Source: CAVQGZ01 sp963714455
Lineage (GTDB): Bacteria; Actinomycetota; Actinomycetes; Jiangellales; Jiangellaceae
Reading direction: 5' to 3'
Assembly (NCBI GenBank): GCA_963714455.1
Contig: CAVQON010000015.1
Location: 372,001-436,000 of the forward strand
DNA: 64,000 nt
Part shown: piece by piece, positions 27,909 to 35,438 of the stretch
How the letters are laid out: every line of letters starts with the position of its first letter
Numbering within the stretch: position 1 is the first letter of the stretch
Notes under the pieces: generated by a model
What the model saw: only the letters and a program-made list of their open reading frames with translations
Databases searched by the model: none
What the model was told of the DNA's origin: nothing
Position numbers and translations under genes: made by a program

Positions 27909-28720
27909 CGTCCGGGGACGGCGACCACCCGCAGCAGCCTCTGCGGGAGCGCAGCCGTGCGTTGTTCGACGAGCTCGCCACCCTGGACGAAGGTGACCCC
28001 CGCCGCCATGAGCTGCGAGAGCAGCTGGTCGAGCTGCACGCCGGCCTGGCCCACAGCATCGCGCGCCGCTACAGCCGGCGCGGACAGCCCGACGACGACC
28101 TGACGCAGGTCGCGATGCTCGGGCTGCTGAAGTCCATCGACCGCTTCGACCCGAGCCGGCCGGTGGAGTTCTCGAGCTTCGCCACCCCCACCATCCGCGG
28201 CGAGGTACGGCGGCACTTTCGCGATACCGCCTGGGCGGTGCACGTGCCGCGTGGGCTGCGTGAGCTCGCCGTGCAGATCCCACCCGCCGTCGAGCAGCTC
28301 ACCACCGAGCTCGGTCGATCCCCCCGGCCAAGCGAGATCGCCGACCACCTGGGCGCCGACCGAAACCGGGTCGTCGAGGCGCTGGAAGCGGCCGACGCCT
28401 TCTCGGCGGTACCGCTCGACGCGACCACGAGGGATGGCCGCCCCACCGCCGAGACCCTGGGCTCGGTGGACGACGCCTTGGAACGCATCGACGAGCGGCT
28501 GGCGCTTCGGCCCCTGATCGAGGCGCTGGACGAGCGCGAGCGCACGATCTTGATGCTGCGGTTCTTCGAGGAGAAGTCCCAGAGCCAGATCGCGGCGCAG
28601 GTGGGGATCTCTCAGATGCACGTGTCGCGTCTGCTGTCGCGCACCCTGGCCCAGCTCAACGAGGGTCTTCAAGCGGCCGAGAGCCCCGCTCAGCCGCCGC
28701 CGAGCCCCGTTCGACCGTAG
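27905..28720 (+). CDS. sigF: RNA polymerase sigma factor of the SigB/SigF group
   Basis: General-stress sigma factor of 271 residues. Region 2 includes DDLTQVAMLGLLKSIDRFDP and FSSFATPTIRGEVRRHFRD, region 3 includes ELGRSPRPSEIADHLG, and region 4 has the helix-turn-helix KSQSQIAAQVGISQMHVSRLLS. It starts at GTG 27905, overlapping the anti-sigma stop, the usual coupled antagonist-sigma pair. The 3' end overlaps the convergent membrane-protein gene by 31 nt. It is the last gene of the sodN-led series, so it may be made in step with Ni-SOD. Confidence 0.94.
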   Translation: MTSGDGDHPQQPLRERSRALFDELATLDEGDPRRHELREQLVELHAGLAHSIARRYSRRGQPDDDLTQVAMLGLLKSIDRFDPSRPVEFSSFATPTIRGEVRRHFRDTAWAVHVPRGLRELAVQIPPAVEQLTTELGRSPRPSEIADHLGADRNRVVEALEAADAFSAVPLDATTRDGRPTAETLGSVDDALERIDERLALRPLIEALDERERTILMLRFFEEKSQSQIAAQVGISQMHVSRLLSRTLAQLNEGLQAAESPAQPPPSPVRP

Positions 28721-29082
28721 GCGTCTCGCCCGGCCTCGCTGACCAGCAGTACGAGCCCCGCCACGGCCAGCCCGCCGAGGGCCACCGCACCGACCCAGAA
28801 CCCCTCGGTGCCCATGCTGGCCGCCAGCGGCAGGCACAGCACCTGCAAGAAGACTGCGGGTCCGTAGACCCAGCGAGCTCCCCGCCACGCGAAGAACGCC
28901 AGCGCCCCGACGACCACGGCGACGAGCAAGAAGTACGTGGACGACCCCCACGCCACCTCGGGCCGCGCGGCGGCCCCGCGGGAGAGCCCGACGAGCTGCC
29001 AGACGGCGACGCCCAGCGTCAGCGCCGTCTGCGCCCCGAGAACCGCCGCCACCTGCCGGTAGCGCTCGACGTCGTCGCCCAC
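28690..29082 (-). CDS. Small integral-membrane protein, unknown function
   Basis: A 130-residue protein with four predicted membrane helices (for example LGAQTALTLGVAVWQLVGL and GFWVGAVALGGLAVAGLVLL) and short charged ends. No recognised domain. Its last 31 nt overlap the end of sigF on the other strand. It is divergent from the lipid kinase gene. Confidence 0.72.
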   Translation of the reverse strand: MGDDVERYRQVAAVLGAQTALTLGVAVWQLVGLSRGAAARPEVAWGSSTYFLLVAVVVGALAFFAWRGARWVYGPAVFLQVLCLPLAASMGTEGFWVGAVALGGLAVAGLVLLVSEAGRDAYGRTGLGGG

Positions 29083-29112
29083 GTCGCCAGCCTAGGTCGC
29101 CCCGCGGGTCGT

Positions 29113-29118
29113 TACGCT
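29113..29118 (+). promoter_or_regulatory. Candidate -10 box of leaderless lipid kinase gene
   Basis: TACGCT lies 8 nt before GTG 29127, and no Shine-Dalgarno sequence is present between them. Confidence 0.45.
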
Positions 29119-29126
29119 GCTGCATC

Positions 29127-30050
29127 GTGCGCACCCTGGTCGTGGTCAACCCGAACGCGACATCGACCAGTCGCCGTACGCGCGACGTGCTGCTCTCCGC
29201 GCTCGCCGGCGCCGCCGAAGTCACGATCGCCTCGACCACCCACCGCAACCACGCCGCCGAGCTGGCCGAGGCCGCCCGGCTCGACGGGGTCGACGCCGTG
29301 GTGGCCTACGGCGGGGACGGGACGATCAACGAGGTGGTCAACGGGCTGCTGAGCGCGGGTCCCGGCCCTGAGGTGCCGATGCTGGGTGTGCTGCCGGGCG
29401 GAAGCGCCAACGTCTTCGCGCGCAACCTCGGTCTGCCGCGCGCCTCGTTGGAGGCGGCCGGGCGCCTGATCCGGGCGCTGCAGCCCCCGGTGCGCACCCG
29501 CCGCGTCGGGCTCGGTCAGGCCGACGAGCGCTGGTTCACGTTCAACAGCGGCCTGGGGTTCGACGCCGACACCGTCCACGCCGTGGAGAACGCTCGGCAC
29601 CGCGGCAAGCGGGCCACACCCGGGCTCTACGTGCGCTCAGCGGTGCGCACCTACTTCAAGCAGGAGCGACGCACCCCGCTCATCTCCGGTGAGCTGCCCG
29701 GCGGCGAGCACCTGCCCGAGCTGTTCCTCGCGCTGGTCACGAACAGCTCACCCTGGACGTACATGGGTGCCATGAGCATCCTCACCGCGCCGCGGTCGTC
29801 GTTCGACGCTGGGCTCGACCTGGTCGGGGCCACCTCGTTCGGCCTGCTCAGCACGCTCAAGCACGCCACCGAGATCGTCGTCGGCCGCCAGGGCCCCCGG
29901 GGACACGACATCGTGCACCGTCACGACCTGCCGTGGATCACCCTGCACGCGCAGCGGCCGATGCCCATCCAGGTGGACGGGGACTACCTCGGCGAGACCA
30001 CGCGCATGCACTGCCGGGCCGTCCCGGACGCCCTGCGCGTGCTGGTGTGA
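29127..30050 (+). CDS. Diacylglycerol kinase-family lipid kinase
   Basis: A 307-residue DAGK/YegS-fold kinase. The nucleotide motif GGDGT lies in VVAYGGDGTINEVVNGLL and the second signature is GVLPGGSANVFARNLGLP. The C-terminal beta domain ends QVDGDYLGETTRMHC. Members phosphorylate diacylglycerol or sphingoid-type lipids in membrane turnover; the lipid here is unknown. GTG 29127 is probably leaderless. It lies upstream of whiB1 on the same strand, 126 nt away with a separate promoter region. Confidence 0.9.
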   Translation: MRTLVVVNPNATSTSRRTRDVLLSALAGAAEVTIASTTHRNHAAELAEAARLDGVDAVVAYGGDGTINEVVNGLLSAGPGPEVPMLGVLPGGSANVFARNLGLPRASLEAAGRLIRALQPPVRTRRVGLGQADERWFTFNSGLGFDADTVHAVENARHRGKRATPGLYVRSAVRTYFKQERRTPLISGELPGGEHLPELFLALVTNSSPWTYMGAMSILTAPRSSFDAGLDLVGATSFGLLSTLKHATEIVVGRQGPRGHDIVHRHDLPWITLHAQRPMPIQVDGDYLGETTRMHCRAVPDALRVLV

Positions 30051-30088
30051 GCGTGGTGTAGGCGACTTCTGGCGCTTGGAGTGCCATT

Positions 30089-30104
30089 CGTGAAGGGATT
30101 CACA
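30089..30104 (+). promoter_or_regulatory. CRP/FNR-family operator candidate upstream of whiB1
   Basis: CGTGAAGGGATTCACA contains GTGA-N6-TCAC with the exact spacing of a CRP site. It touches the candidate -10 box TACACT (30105-30110). In M. tuberculosis, whiB1 is known to be controlled by CRP. The position here, about -20 from the implied start, would suit repression better than activation. Confidence 0.55.
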
Positions 30105-30110
30105 TACACT
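30105..30110 (+). promoter_or_regulatory. Candidate -10 box for whiB1
   Basis: TACACT is placed directly after the CRP-like site. It would give a leader of about 60 nt containing the 30123-30146 hairpin. Confidence 0.4.
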
Positions 30111-30122
30111 GTTGCTCTGGAT

Positions 30123-30146
30123 CGCCGACTCCTGCCCGAGTCGGCG
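30123..30146 (+). promoter_or_regulatory. Perfect hairpin in the whiB1 leader
   Basis: CGCCGACTC and GAGTCGGCG form a perfect 9-bp stem around a 6-nt loop. It lies 14 nt before the AAGGAG ribosome-binding site. It has no U-run, so it is more likely an mRNA-stability or control element than a terminator. Confidence 0.5.
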
Positions 30147-30175
30147 ACACGTCTGCCTGTAAGGAGTTCGCAGCC

Positions 30176-30436
30176 ATGGACTGGCGCCACCGCGCTGCCT
30201 GCCGGGACGAAGACCCTGAGCTCTTCTTCCCCATCGGCAACACGGGCCCGGCCCTCCTCCAGATCGAGGAGGCCAAGGCCGTCTGCATGCGATGCGACGT
30301 GCGGGAGGCCTGCCTGCAGTGGGCCCTGGACTCCGGCCAGGACGCAGGCGTCTGGGGCGGGCTGAGCGAGGACGAGCGTCGGGCCCTTCGCCGGCGCAAC
30401 GCTCGCGCCGCCCGCTCGCGCGCCACCCGCGCCTGA
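30176..30436 (+). CDS. whiB1: WhiB1-type iron-sulfur transcriptional regulator
   Basis: Wbl protein of 86 residues with the four [4Fe-4S] ligands Cys9, Cys37, Cys40 and Cys46, the G-V-W-G-G turn at 58-62, and a basic DNA-binding tail (RRALRRRNARAARSR). Wbl proteins bind sigma A region 4, and WhiB1 is an NO-responsive essential regulator in mycobacteria. AAGGAG sits 9 nt before ATG 30176. A CRP-like site and a leader hairpin lie upstream. pdtaS is convergent, as in M. tuberculosis. Confidence 0.96.
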   Translation: MDWRHRAACRDEDPELFFPIGNTGPALLQIEEAKAVCMRCDVREACLQWALDSGQDAGVWGGLSEDERRALRRRNARAARSRATRA

Positions 30437-30468
30437 GCATCGCCGCAGACCTCTCACCCTGGCCGGCC

Positions 30469-31923
30469 TCACGGCAGGGGCAGCCTGAGCGTCACCCGCG
30501 TTCCCGGGTCGATGCCGGTGAAGACCACCGAGCCGCCCTTCTCCGCGACCATCGTGGTCACGATGCGCAGGCCGAGGCTGTCGGTGGCGTCGACGTCGAA
30601 CCCCGTCGGTAGCCCCACCCCGTCGTCCTCGACGACGATCACCAGGTCGCCCCCCTCACGCGCCGCCGTCACCTGCACGGTTCCTGGCCGGTCGGCCAAC
30701 CCGTGCTGCAACGAGTTCTGGACGAGCTCGGTGACGGCCATGGCGACCGGTGTGGCGACGGCGGCGGGCACCCGTCCGGCCCGACCTGAGCGGGCGACGT
30801 CGATGGGGTGCTCGGCGCGGGCCACCTCGCCGACCATCGACGACAGCCGGGCGAGCACGTCGTCGAGGTCGACGTCCTCGTCGGTGGTCTCGGCCAGCAT
30901 CTCGTGCACGACGGCGATGGAGCCGACACGGCGCACCGACTCCTCCAGCGCCTCCCGCGCGGCCGGGTCGCCGACGCGGCGCGCCTGCAGCCGCAGCAGG
31001 GACGCCACCGTCTGAAGGTTGTTCTTGACCCGGTGGTGGATCTCACGGATCGTCGCGTCCTTGGTAAGAAGCTGCTGGTCACGTCGCCGTAGGTCAGTGA
31101 CGTCGCGCACCAGCACGATTGCGCCCGCCGGCCTGGCCCCCGGGTCGAGCGGGATGACGCGGACGGTCAGCACCGCGTCGCCGGAGTCCACCTCGACCTG
31201 CCGTGGGCGAACGCCGGAGAGCACCGCGTCCAGGCTCTCGTCCACCTCCGCGGGCTGCACGTGCAGCGAGCGTGTCGTGGCCCCGAGCGGTGAGCCCAGC
31301 AGGTCGCCGACCAGACCCAGACGCCGGTAGGCCGAGACGGCGTTCGGGCTGGCGAAGGTCACCGTGCCGGTGGCGTCGAGTCGTACCAGCCCGTCCCCCA
31401 CCCGCGGCGCGCCGCGGCGGGCCGGCGAGTGCTGGGCCTCCTGCGGGAACCGTCCGTCGGCGATCATCCTGGCCAGCAGACCGGCGGCCTCGAGGTACAC
31501 CAGCTCCAGCCGGCTGGGCGTGCGGGCAGCCACCAGGTTCGTGTTGCGGCCGATCACGGCGATCACCCGGCCACCGCGTGCCACCGGGATCGCCTCGACA
31601 CGCACCGGGATGGCGTCCCACCACTCCGGGTCGGAGTCGCGCCGGATGCGTCCGGTCTCGAACGCGGAGTCGACCAAGAGCCGTCGACCGCGTTGCAGCC
31701 TCGTGCCGACCATGTCGTCGGCGTACGAGGTGGGCGCGGTCGTCGGGCGCATCTGCGCACCGGCGACGAACCCGTCCTCGTCGACGGTCGGCAGCCACAG
31801 CACCAGGTCGGCGAACGACAGGTCCGACAGCAGGTGCCACTGGCCGACGAGGGCGACGAGCCAGGCGACGTCGTCCTCGTCGAGCGCTGTATGCGCGCGA
31901 GCCACTTCAGCGACGGACGGCAC
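30469..31923 (-). CDS. pdtaS: PdtaS-like sensor histidine kinase
   Basis: Soluble HWE/HisKA_2-type kinase of 484 residues with no membrane segment. An N-terminal GAF-like domain (residues 1-150) and a PAS-like domain (about 170-270) precede the phospho-acceptor segment EIHHRVKNNLQTVASLL. The GHKL ATPase domain follows, with N-box VTELVQNSLQHGL and DDGVGLP. In mycobacteria PdtaS acts with the antiterminator PdtaR in copper/NO sensing. PdtaR is not in this window. GTG 31921-31923 appears leaderless. Confidence 0.93.
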   Translation of the reverse strand: MPSVAEVARAHTALDEDDVAWLVALVGQWHLLSDLSFADLVLWLPTVDEDGFVAGAQMRPTTAPTSYADDMVGTRLQRGRRLLVDSAFETGRIRRDSDPEWWDAIPVRVEAIPVARGGRVIAVIGRNTNLVAARTPSRLELVYLEAAGLLARMIADGRFPQEAQHSPARRGAPRVGDGLVRLDATGTVTFASPNAVSAYRRLGLVGDLLGSPLGATTRSLHVQPAEVDESLDAVLSGVRPRQVEVDSGDAVLTVRVIPLDPGARPAGAIVLVRDVTDLRRRDQQLLTKDATIREIHHRVKNNLQTVASLLRLQARRVGDPAAREALEESVRRVGSIAVVHEMLAETTDEDVDLDDVLARLSSMVGEVARAEHPIDVARSGRAGRVPAAVATPVAMAVTELVQNSLQHGLADRPGTVQVTAAREGGDLVIVVEDDGVGLPTGFDVDATDSLGLRIVTTMVAEKGGSVVFTGIDPGTRVTLRLPLP

Positions 31924-31929
31924 GGGCGC

Positions 31930-31935
31930 AGCGTA
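31930..31935 (-). promoter_or_regulatory. Candidate -10 box of leaderless pdtaS
   Basis: The minus-strand TACGCT ends 6 nt before GTG 31921-31923. Only 44 nt separate the two divergent start codons here, so both promoters must fit in that space or overlap coding sequence. Confidence 0.45.
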
Positions 31936-31953
31936 GGCCGGGGCCGCGGCAGG

Positions 31954-31959
31954 TAGGTT
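31954..31959 (+). promoter_or_regulatory. Candidate -10 box of leaderless ThDP enzyme gene
   Basis: TAGGTT lies 8 nt before GTG 31968 with no Shine-Dalgarno sequence between them. Confidence 0.45.
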
Positions 31960-31967
31960 CAGAAGAC

Positions 31968-33674
31968 GTGAGCACAGAGCAGAGCACGCCCGAGACGACC
32001 GAGCCGACCGTCACGACCGACGCCAACGCCGAGCTCAGCGCCCACGCCGGCACGCTCGCCCTCGCGGCAGCCCAGGCGTACGGCGTCGACGCGCTCTTCA
32101 CGCTGTCGGGGGCCCACATCTTCCCGCTCTACGACGCGGCAGCCACCACCGAGCCGGGCATGCGGATGGTGGACGTGCGCCACGAGCAGACCGCGGTCTT
32201 CGCCGCCGAGGCCGCCGCGAAGCTCACCCGCAGACCCGGCTTCGCCGCCGTCACGGCCGGCCCCGGCGTGACCAACGCGATCAGCGCAGTCACCCAGGCG
32301 CAGTCGTCCGGCGTGCCGCTGCTCGTCATGGGAGGCCGGGCGCCCGCATTTCGGTGGGGCACCGGGGCGCTTCAGGAGCTCGACCACCCGCCCCTGCTCG
32401 AACCGGTGACCAAGATGGCAGCGACCGCCGGTGACGCCGGCGCGGTCTACCCGACCGTGGCCGAGGCGCTACGGGTGGCGACGATGCCGCATCGCGGCCC
32501 GACGTTCGTCGACGTGCCCATGGACCAGCTGTTCAGCCACGCCAGCGTCGTGACGCAACCGGCTGTGGAGGCGAGGCTGGCCGAGCCCGACCCGGACGCG
32601 GTGCGTGCGATCGCGCGGCTGCTGGCCCACGCGAGCCGTCCGGTGCTCGTGCTGGGCTCCGACGTCTGGCTCGACGGCGCCGACGAGGCCGCGCGGAGGT
32701 TCGTCGAGACCACCGGCATCCCGGTCATGCCCAACGGCATGGGACGCGGCATCGTGGCGGGCGGGCACCCGCTGCTGGTGTCGAAGGCGCGTTCGGCCGC
32801 CCTCGGCGGGGCCGACCTCGTCGTCGTCGCGGGCGCGCCCCTGGACTTCAGGCTGGGCTACGGCATCTTCGGAAACCCGCAGAGCCCAGCGCCGGTCGTC
32901 CATCTCACCGACGCACCGTCGCAGGTCGCCACGCACGTGCCGCTGGCCGGGGCGGCCTCGGGGTCGATGGCCCGCATCTTCACCGACCTGCTGGCCGCCT
33001 GGGAGGCCGAGCCCACGCACACGGAGCGCCAGGGCTGGTCGGACGACCTGGCCGCCGGCGTCGCGGCGACCAACGAGCGCGACACGACTCTGCTCGAGGC
33101 CGAGGCGGACGGCGGCATCCACCCCGCCCGTGTCTACGGTGCCCTGCTGCCGCTGCTGAGCGACGACACGGTCGTGATCGCCGACGGCGGCGACTTCGTG
33201 TCGTGGTCGGGCAAGTTCATCGAGCCGGCCCGGCCCGGCGGGTGGCTCGACCCGGGACCCTACGGGTGCCTGGGCGCCGGTCTCGGTGCCGCAATCGGCG
33301 CCGGGGTCGTCCGTCCGGAGTCGCCGCGAGTGCTGCTGCTCGGCGACGGCGCGGCCGGGTTCTCCCTGGCCGAGCTCGAGACCCTGGTGCGCCACGACCT
33401 GCCGACGCTGGTGGTGGTGGGAAACAACGGGGCGTGGGGGCTCGAGAAGCACCCGATGCGCATGCTCTACGGCTACGACGTGCTCGCCGACCTGCGCCGC
33501 GACACCCGCTACGACGTGATCGCCCAGGCCATGGGCGGGGACGGCGAGACGGTGGCCGACCCGTCGGGGCTGTCTGACGCGCTGGCCCGCGGACTGGCGT
33601 CCGGGACGACCTACGTCGTCAACGTGCTGCTCGACCCCGAGGTCGCCTACCCGCGCAAGACGACCGGGGTCTGA
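31968..33674 (+). CDS. Thiamine-diphosphate-dependent enzyme (acetolactate synthase-like)
   Basis: A 568-residue ThDP enzyme. The catalytic Glu lies in DVRHEQTAVFAAEAAAKL, the central domain contains RPVLVLGSDVWLDGADEA, and the ThDP motif starts GDGAAGFSLAELET and ends VVVGNNGAWG with the classical Asn-Asn. Housekeeping IlvB would normally be followed by ilvN and ilvC; neither is here, so the role is open (an ALS-like carboligase or 2-oxoacid decarboxylase). The true start is GTG 31968. It is divergent from pdtaS and convergent with a thioesterase. Confidence 0.85.
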   Translation: MSTEQSTPETTEPTVTTDANAELSAHAGTLALAAAQAYGVDALFTLSGAHIFPLYDAAATTEPGMRMVDVRHEQTAVFAAEAAAKLTRRPGFAAVTAGPGVTNAISAVTQAQSSGVPLLVMGGRAPAFRWGTGALQELDHPPLLEPVTKMAATAGDAGAVYPTVAEALRVATMPHRGPTFVDVPMDQLFSHASVVTQPAVEARLAEPDPDAVRAIARLLAHASRPVLVLGSDVWLDGADEAARRFVETTGIPVMPNGMGRGIVAGGHPLLVSKARSAALGGADLVVVAGAPLDFRLGYGIFGNPQSPAPVVHLTDAPSQVATHVPLAGAASGSMARIFTDLLAAWEAEPTHTERQGWSDDLAAGVAATNERDTTLLEAEADGGIHPARVYGALLPLLSDDTVVIADGGDFVSWSGKFIEPARPGGWLDPGPYGCLGAGLGAAIGAGVVRPESPRVLLLGDGAAGFSLAELETLVRHDLPTLVVVGNNGAWGLEKHPMRMLYGYDVLADLRRDTRYDVIAQAMGGDGETVADPSGLSDALARGLASGTTYVVNVLLDPEVAYPRKTTGV

Positions 33675-33680
33675 GCGCCC

Positions 33681-33697
33681 GCGGCGGCATTCGCCGC
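33681..33697. terminator. Hairpin between convergent genes
   Basis: GCGGCG (33681-33686) pairs with CGCCGC (33692-33697) around the loop GCATT in the 30-nt gap between the ThDP gene and the convergent thioesterase gene. There is no U-run. Confidence 0.45.
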
Positions 33698-33704
33698 ACG
33701 CGGC

Positions 33705-34100
33705 CTACAGGCGGCCGAGAAAGGCGTCGCGGTCGACGATCACGCGCGTGATGCGGCCGTGCCCGACGACGCGGCGGTCGCCCGGGTGCTCGGCGGTCAC
33801 CTCGAAGTGCAGCGTGCGCCCGTCGACGTGCACCAACGCGGCCCGTACGGCCACCTTGTGCCCCACCGGCGAGGCCTGCAGATGGTCGAGCTCGACCCGG
33901 GTGCCGACGGACGTGGCCGGCCCGCCCAGCCACGGTGCCACCGCCCGCACCGTGCACTCCTCGGCCATGGCGAGCAGGCGTGGCGTGGCCAGCACCGGCA
34001 CGTCGCCGGAGCCGAACGCGACGGCGGTGTCGGCGTCACCGACCTCGTAGACGATCTCGGCGGTGGCTCCGACCTGCGGCTGGTTGCTCATGGTCGTCAC
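33705..34100 (-). CDS. Thioesterase-family protein (FlK-like hot-dog fold)
   Basis: A 131-residue hot-dog protein resembling fluoroacetyl-CoA thioesterase. TPRLLAMAEECTVRAV carries the Thr and Glu positions, followed by GTRVELDHLQASPVG and a late His in VGHGRITRV. The GTG at 34098-34100 overlaps the biotinyl-protein stop; ATG 34089-34091 is an alternative 9 nt later. It is last in the sigR-rsrA-carrier-thioesterase run, so it is probably made under thiol stress. The natural thioester is unknown. Confidence 0.82.
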   Translation of the reverse strand: MTTMSNQPQVGATAEIVYEVGDADTAVAFGSGDVPVLATPRLLAMAEECTVRAVAPWLGGPATSVGTRVELDHLQASPVGHKVAVRAALVHVDGRTLHFEVTAEHPGDRRVVGHGRITRVIVDRDAFLGRL

Positions 34101-34330
34101 GATAGGACGACGAGCACGTCCCCCTCTTGCACGACATCCCCTACCGACACGGCGACCTCGACCACGGTGCCCCCGTGCTCGCTGCTCACCGGGATCTCCA
34201 TCTTCATCGACTCCAGCAGCACAAGTGGCTCACCCGGCGCGACCGCACGCCCGGGCACTGCCAGCACGTCGAGGACGTTGCCGACGAGCTCGGCCCGGAC
34301 GACGTCCGGGGCACCCGAGGTGGCAGGCAC
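34097..34330 (-). CDS. Small biotin-attachment protein (TB7.3-like)
   Basis: A 77-residue single biotinyl domain with the attachment motif ESMKMEIPV (the Lys is biotinylated) and the mirrored half DVVQEGDVLVVL. This is the homologue of M. tuberculosis Rv3221c/TB7.3, also next to rshA-sigH. It lacks any carboxylase module. The GTG is 2 nt after the rsrA stop, and its own stop overlaps the thioesterase start. Its carboxylase partner, if any, is not in the window. Confidence 0.9.
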   Translation of the reverse strand: MPATSGAPDVVRAELVGNVLDVLAVPGRAVAPGEPLVLLESMKMEIPVSSEHGGTVVEVAVSVGDVVQEGDVLVVLS

Positions 34331-34332
34331 GG

Positions 34333-34623
34333 TCAGGGGGTCTCGCGCGTCACCGACACGCGGATGCGCTGCACGACCCGCAGCCGCAGCTCGTCGGGCG
34401 CGTGCTCGTGCCCGCAGCAGCGCTGCAGGACGGCCCGCACGGCAGCCTGGAGCTCTTCGACCTCGACGCCGTACTGGTCCAGGCACGGCTGGCACTCACG
34501 AAGGTGCTGCTCGATGGCGGAGTAGTCGACCGGTGACCCGGAGCCGAGCGTGTGGTCGAGAAAGGTCGAGACGCGGGCAAGAACCTCGCCGCAGTCGGTC
34601 TCGTGCGGGCTGCCACAGCTCAT
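34333..34623 (-). CDS. rsrA: Thiol-sensing zinc anti-sigma factor
   Basis: ZAS-family protein of 96 residues. The zinc/redox motif HLRECQPC (His-x3-Cys-x2-Cys) is flanked by more Cys (MSCGSPHETDCG and QRCCGH). Oxidation is known to release zinc and the partner SigR/SigH. ATG overlaps the sigR stop (ATGA), so antagonist and sigma are coupled. It is the RsrA/RshA homologue by sequence and place. Confidence 0.94.
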   Translation of the reverse strand: MSCGSPHETDCGEVLARVSTFLDHTLGSGSPVDYSAIEQHLRECQPCLDQYGVEVEELQAAVRAVLQRCCGHEHAPDELRLRVVQRIRVSVTRETP

Positions 34624-35336
34624 GTCGTGGCCCCCTCAGCGCCGCCGGGGATGACGCCGCGGTCGATCGCGTAGTCGTTCAGCAGGGCCCGCAGCTGCTT
34701 GCGACCGCGGTGAAGGCGCGACATGACGGTTCCGATCGGCGTACCCATGATCTCGGCGATCTCCTTGTAGGCGTACCCCTCGACGTCGGCGTAGTAGACC
34801 GCCATCCGGAAGTCCTCCGGAAGCGCCGCCAGGGCCTCGCGGATGTCGCGGTCGGGCAGCCGTTCCAGGGCCTCGACCTCGGCCGACTTCAGCCCGCCGG
34901 AGGTGTGCGCCTCGGCCCGGGCCATCTGCCAGTCCTCGACGTCGTCGGTGTTGGCCTGGAGCGGCTGGCGCTGCTTCTTGCGGTAGGTGTTGATGAAGGT
35001 GTTGGTCAAGATGCGGTGCAGCCACGCCTTGAGGTTGGTGCCGTCGGTGTACTGGTGGAACGCCGCGAAAGCCTTCGCGAACGTCTCCTGCACGAGGTCT
35101 TCGGCATCCGTCGGGTTGCGCGTCATGCGCAGCGCCGCGCCGTAGAGCGAGTCGATGTGCGCCAGTGCGTCCCGCTCGAAGCGGGCGACTCGCTGCTCGG
35201 GTGTCTCGACGTCGGCCGGCACCGCGGAAGGGCTCACGACAGACCAGGGTAACGACGTCTGAGCAGACGTCGACCGCAGCGCCGGCAGCGAGGAGTCGTC
35301 GCCGAGCAGACCGGTGGCTCGTTCGGCCAGAAGCAC
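34620..35336 (-). CDS. sigR: ECF sigma factor of the SigR/SigH oxidative-stress group
   Basis: A 238-residue ECF sigma with region 2 containing RMTRNPTDAEDLVQETFAKA and LKAWLHRILTNTFINTYRKK, and region 4 containing YAYKEIAEIMGTPIGTVMSRLHRGRK. I chose GTG 35334-35336, which has a strong GGAAGGAG 5 nt upstream and lies below a sigma-R-type promoter. A second GTG (35235-35237) would give 205 residues, closer to usual SigH. Both forms may exist, as for the long unstable sigma-R' of Streptomyces. It regulates thiol homeostasis genes. Confidence 0.93.
   Translation of the reverse strand: MLLAERATGLLGDDSSLPALRSTSAQTSLPWSVVSPSAVPADVETPEQRVARFERDALAHIDSLYGAALRMTRNPTDAEDLVQETFAKAFAAFHQYTDGTNLKAWLHRILTNTFINTYRKKQRQPLQANTDDVEDWQMARAEAHTSGGLKSAEVEALERLPDRDIREALAALPEDFRMAVYYADVEGYAYKEIAEIMGTPIGTVMSRLHRGRKQLRALLNDYAIDRGVIPGGAEGATT
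35253..35272 (-). repeat. Perfect 8-bp inverted repeat at the sigR start region
   Basis: CGACGTCT and AGACGTCG face each other across GAGC. It lies between the two candidate sigR start codons, so it is within coding sequence if the long form is made and upstream of the short form. Confidence 0.5.
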
Positions 35337-35389
35337 TGGCGCTCCTTCCCGGCGGCGCGAACCTCGTGCCGTCCTCGTGCGTGGGCAAG

Positions 35390-35416
35390 AACGCTGCACG
35401 CGTGGCGACGATTCCC
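35390..35416 (-). promoter_or_regulatory. SigR/SigH-dependent promoter of sigR
   Basis: On the minus strand GGGAAT (35411-35416) is followed by exactly 18 nt and GTT (35390-35392), the consensus reported for sigma-R promoters. It lies 54 nt upstream of the long-form start, giving positive autoregulation of the sigR operon. Confidence 0.8.
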
Positions 35417-35426
35417 GCACCGCTCC

Positions 35427-35432
35427 TACGCT
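35427..35432 (+). promoter_or_regulatory. Candidate -10 box of leaderless ferritin gene
   Basis: TACGCT ends 6 nt before GTG 35439. The -35 region of this promoter overlaps the divergent sigR promoter. Confidence 0.45.
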
Positions 35433-35438
35433 GGTCTC

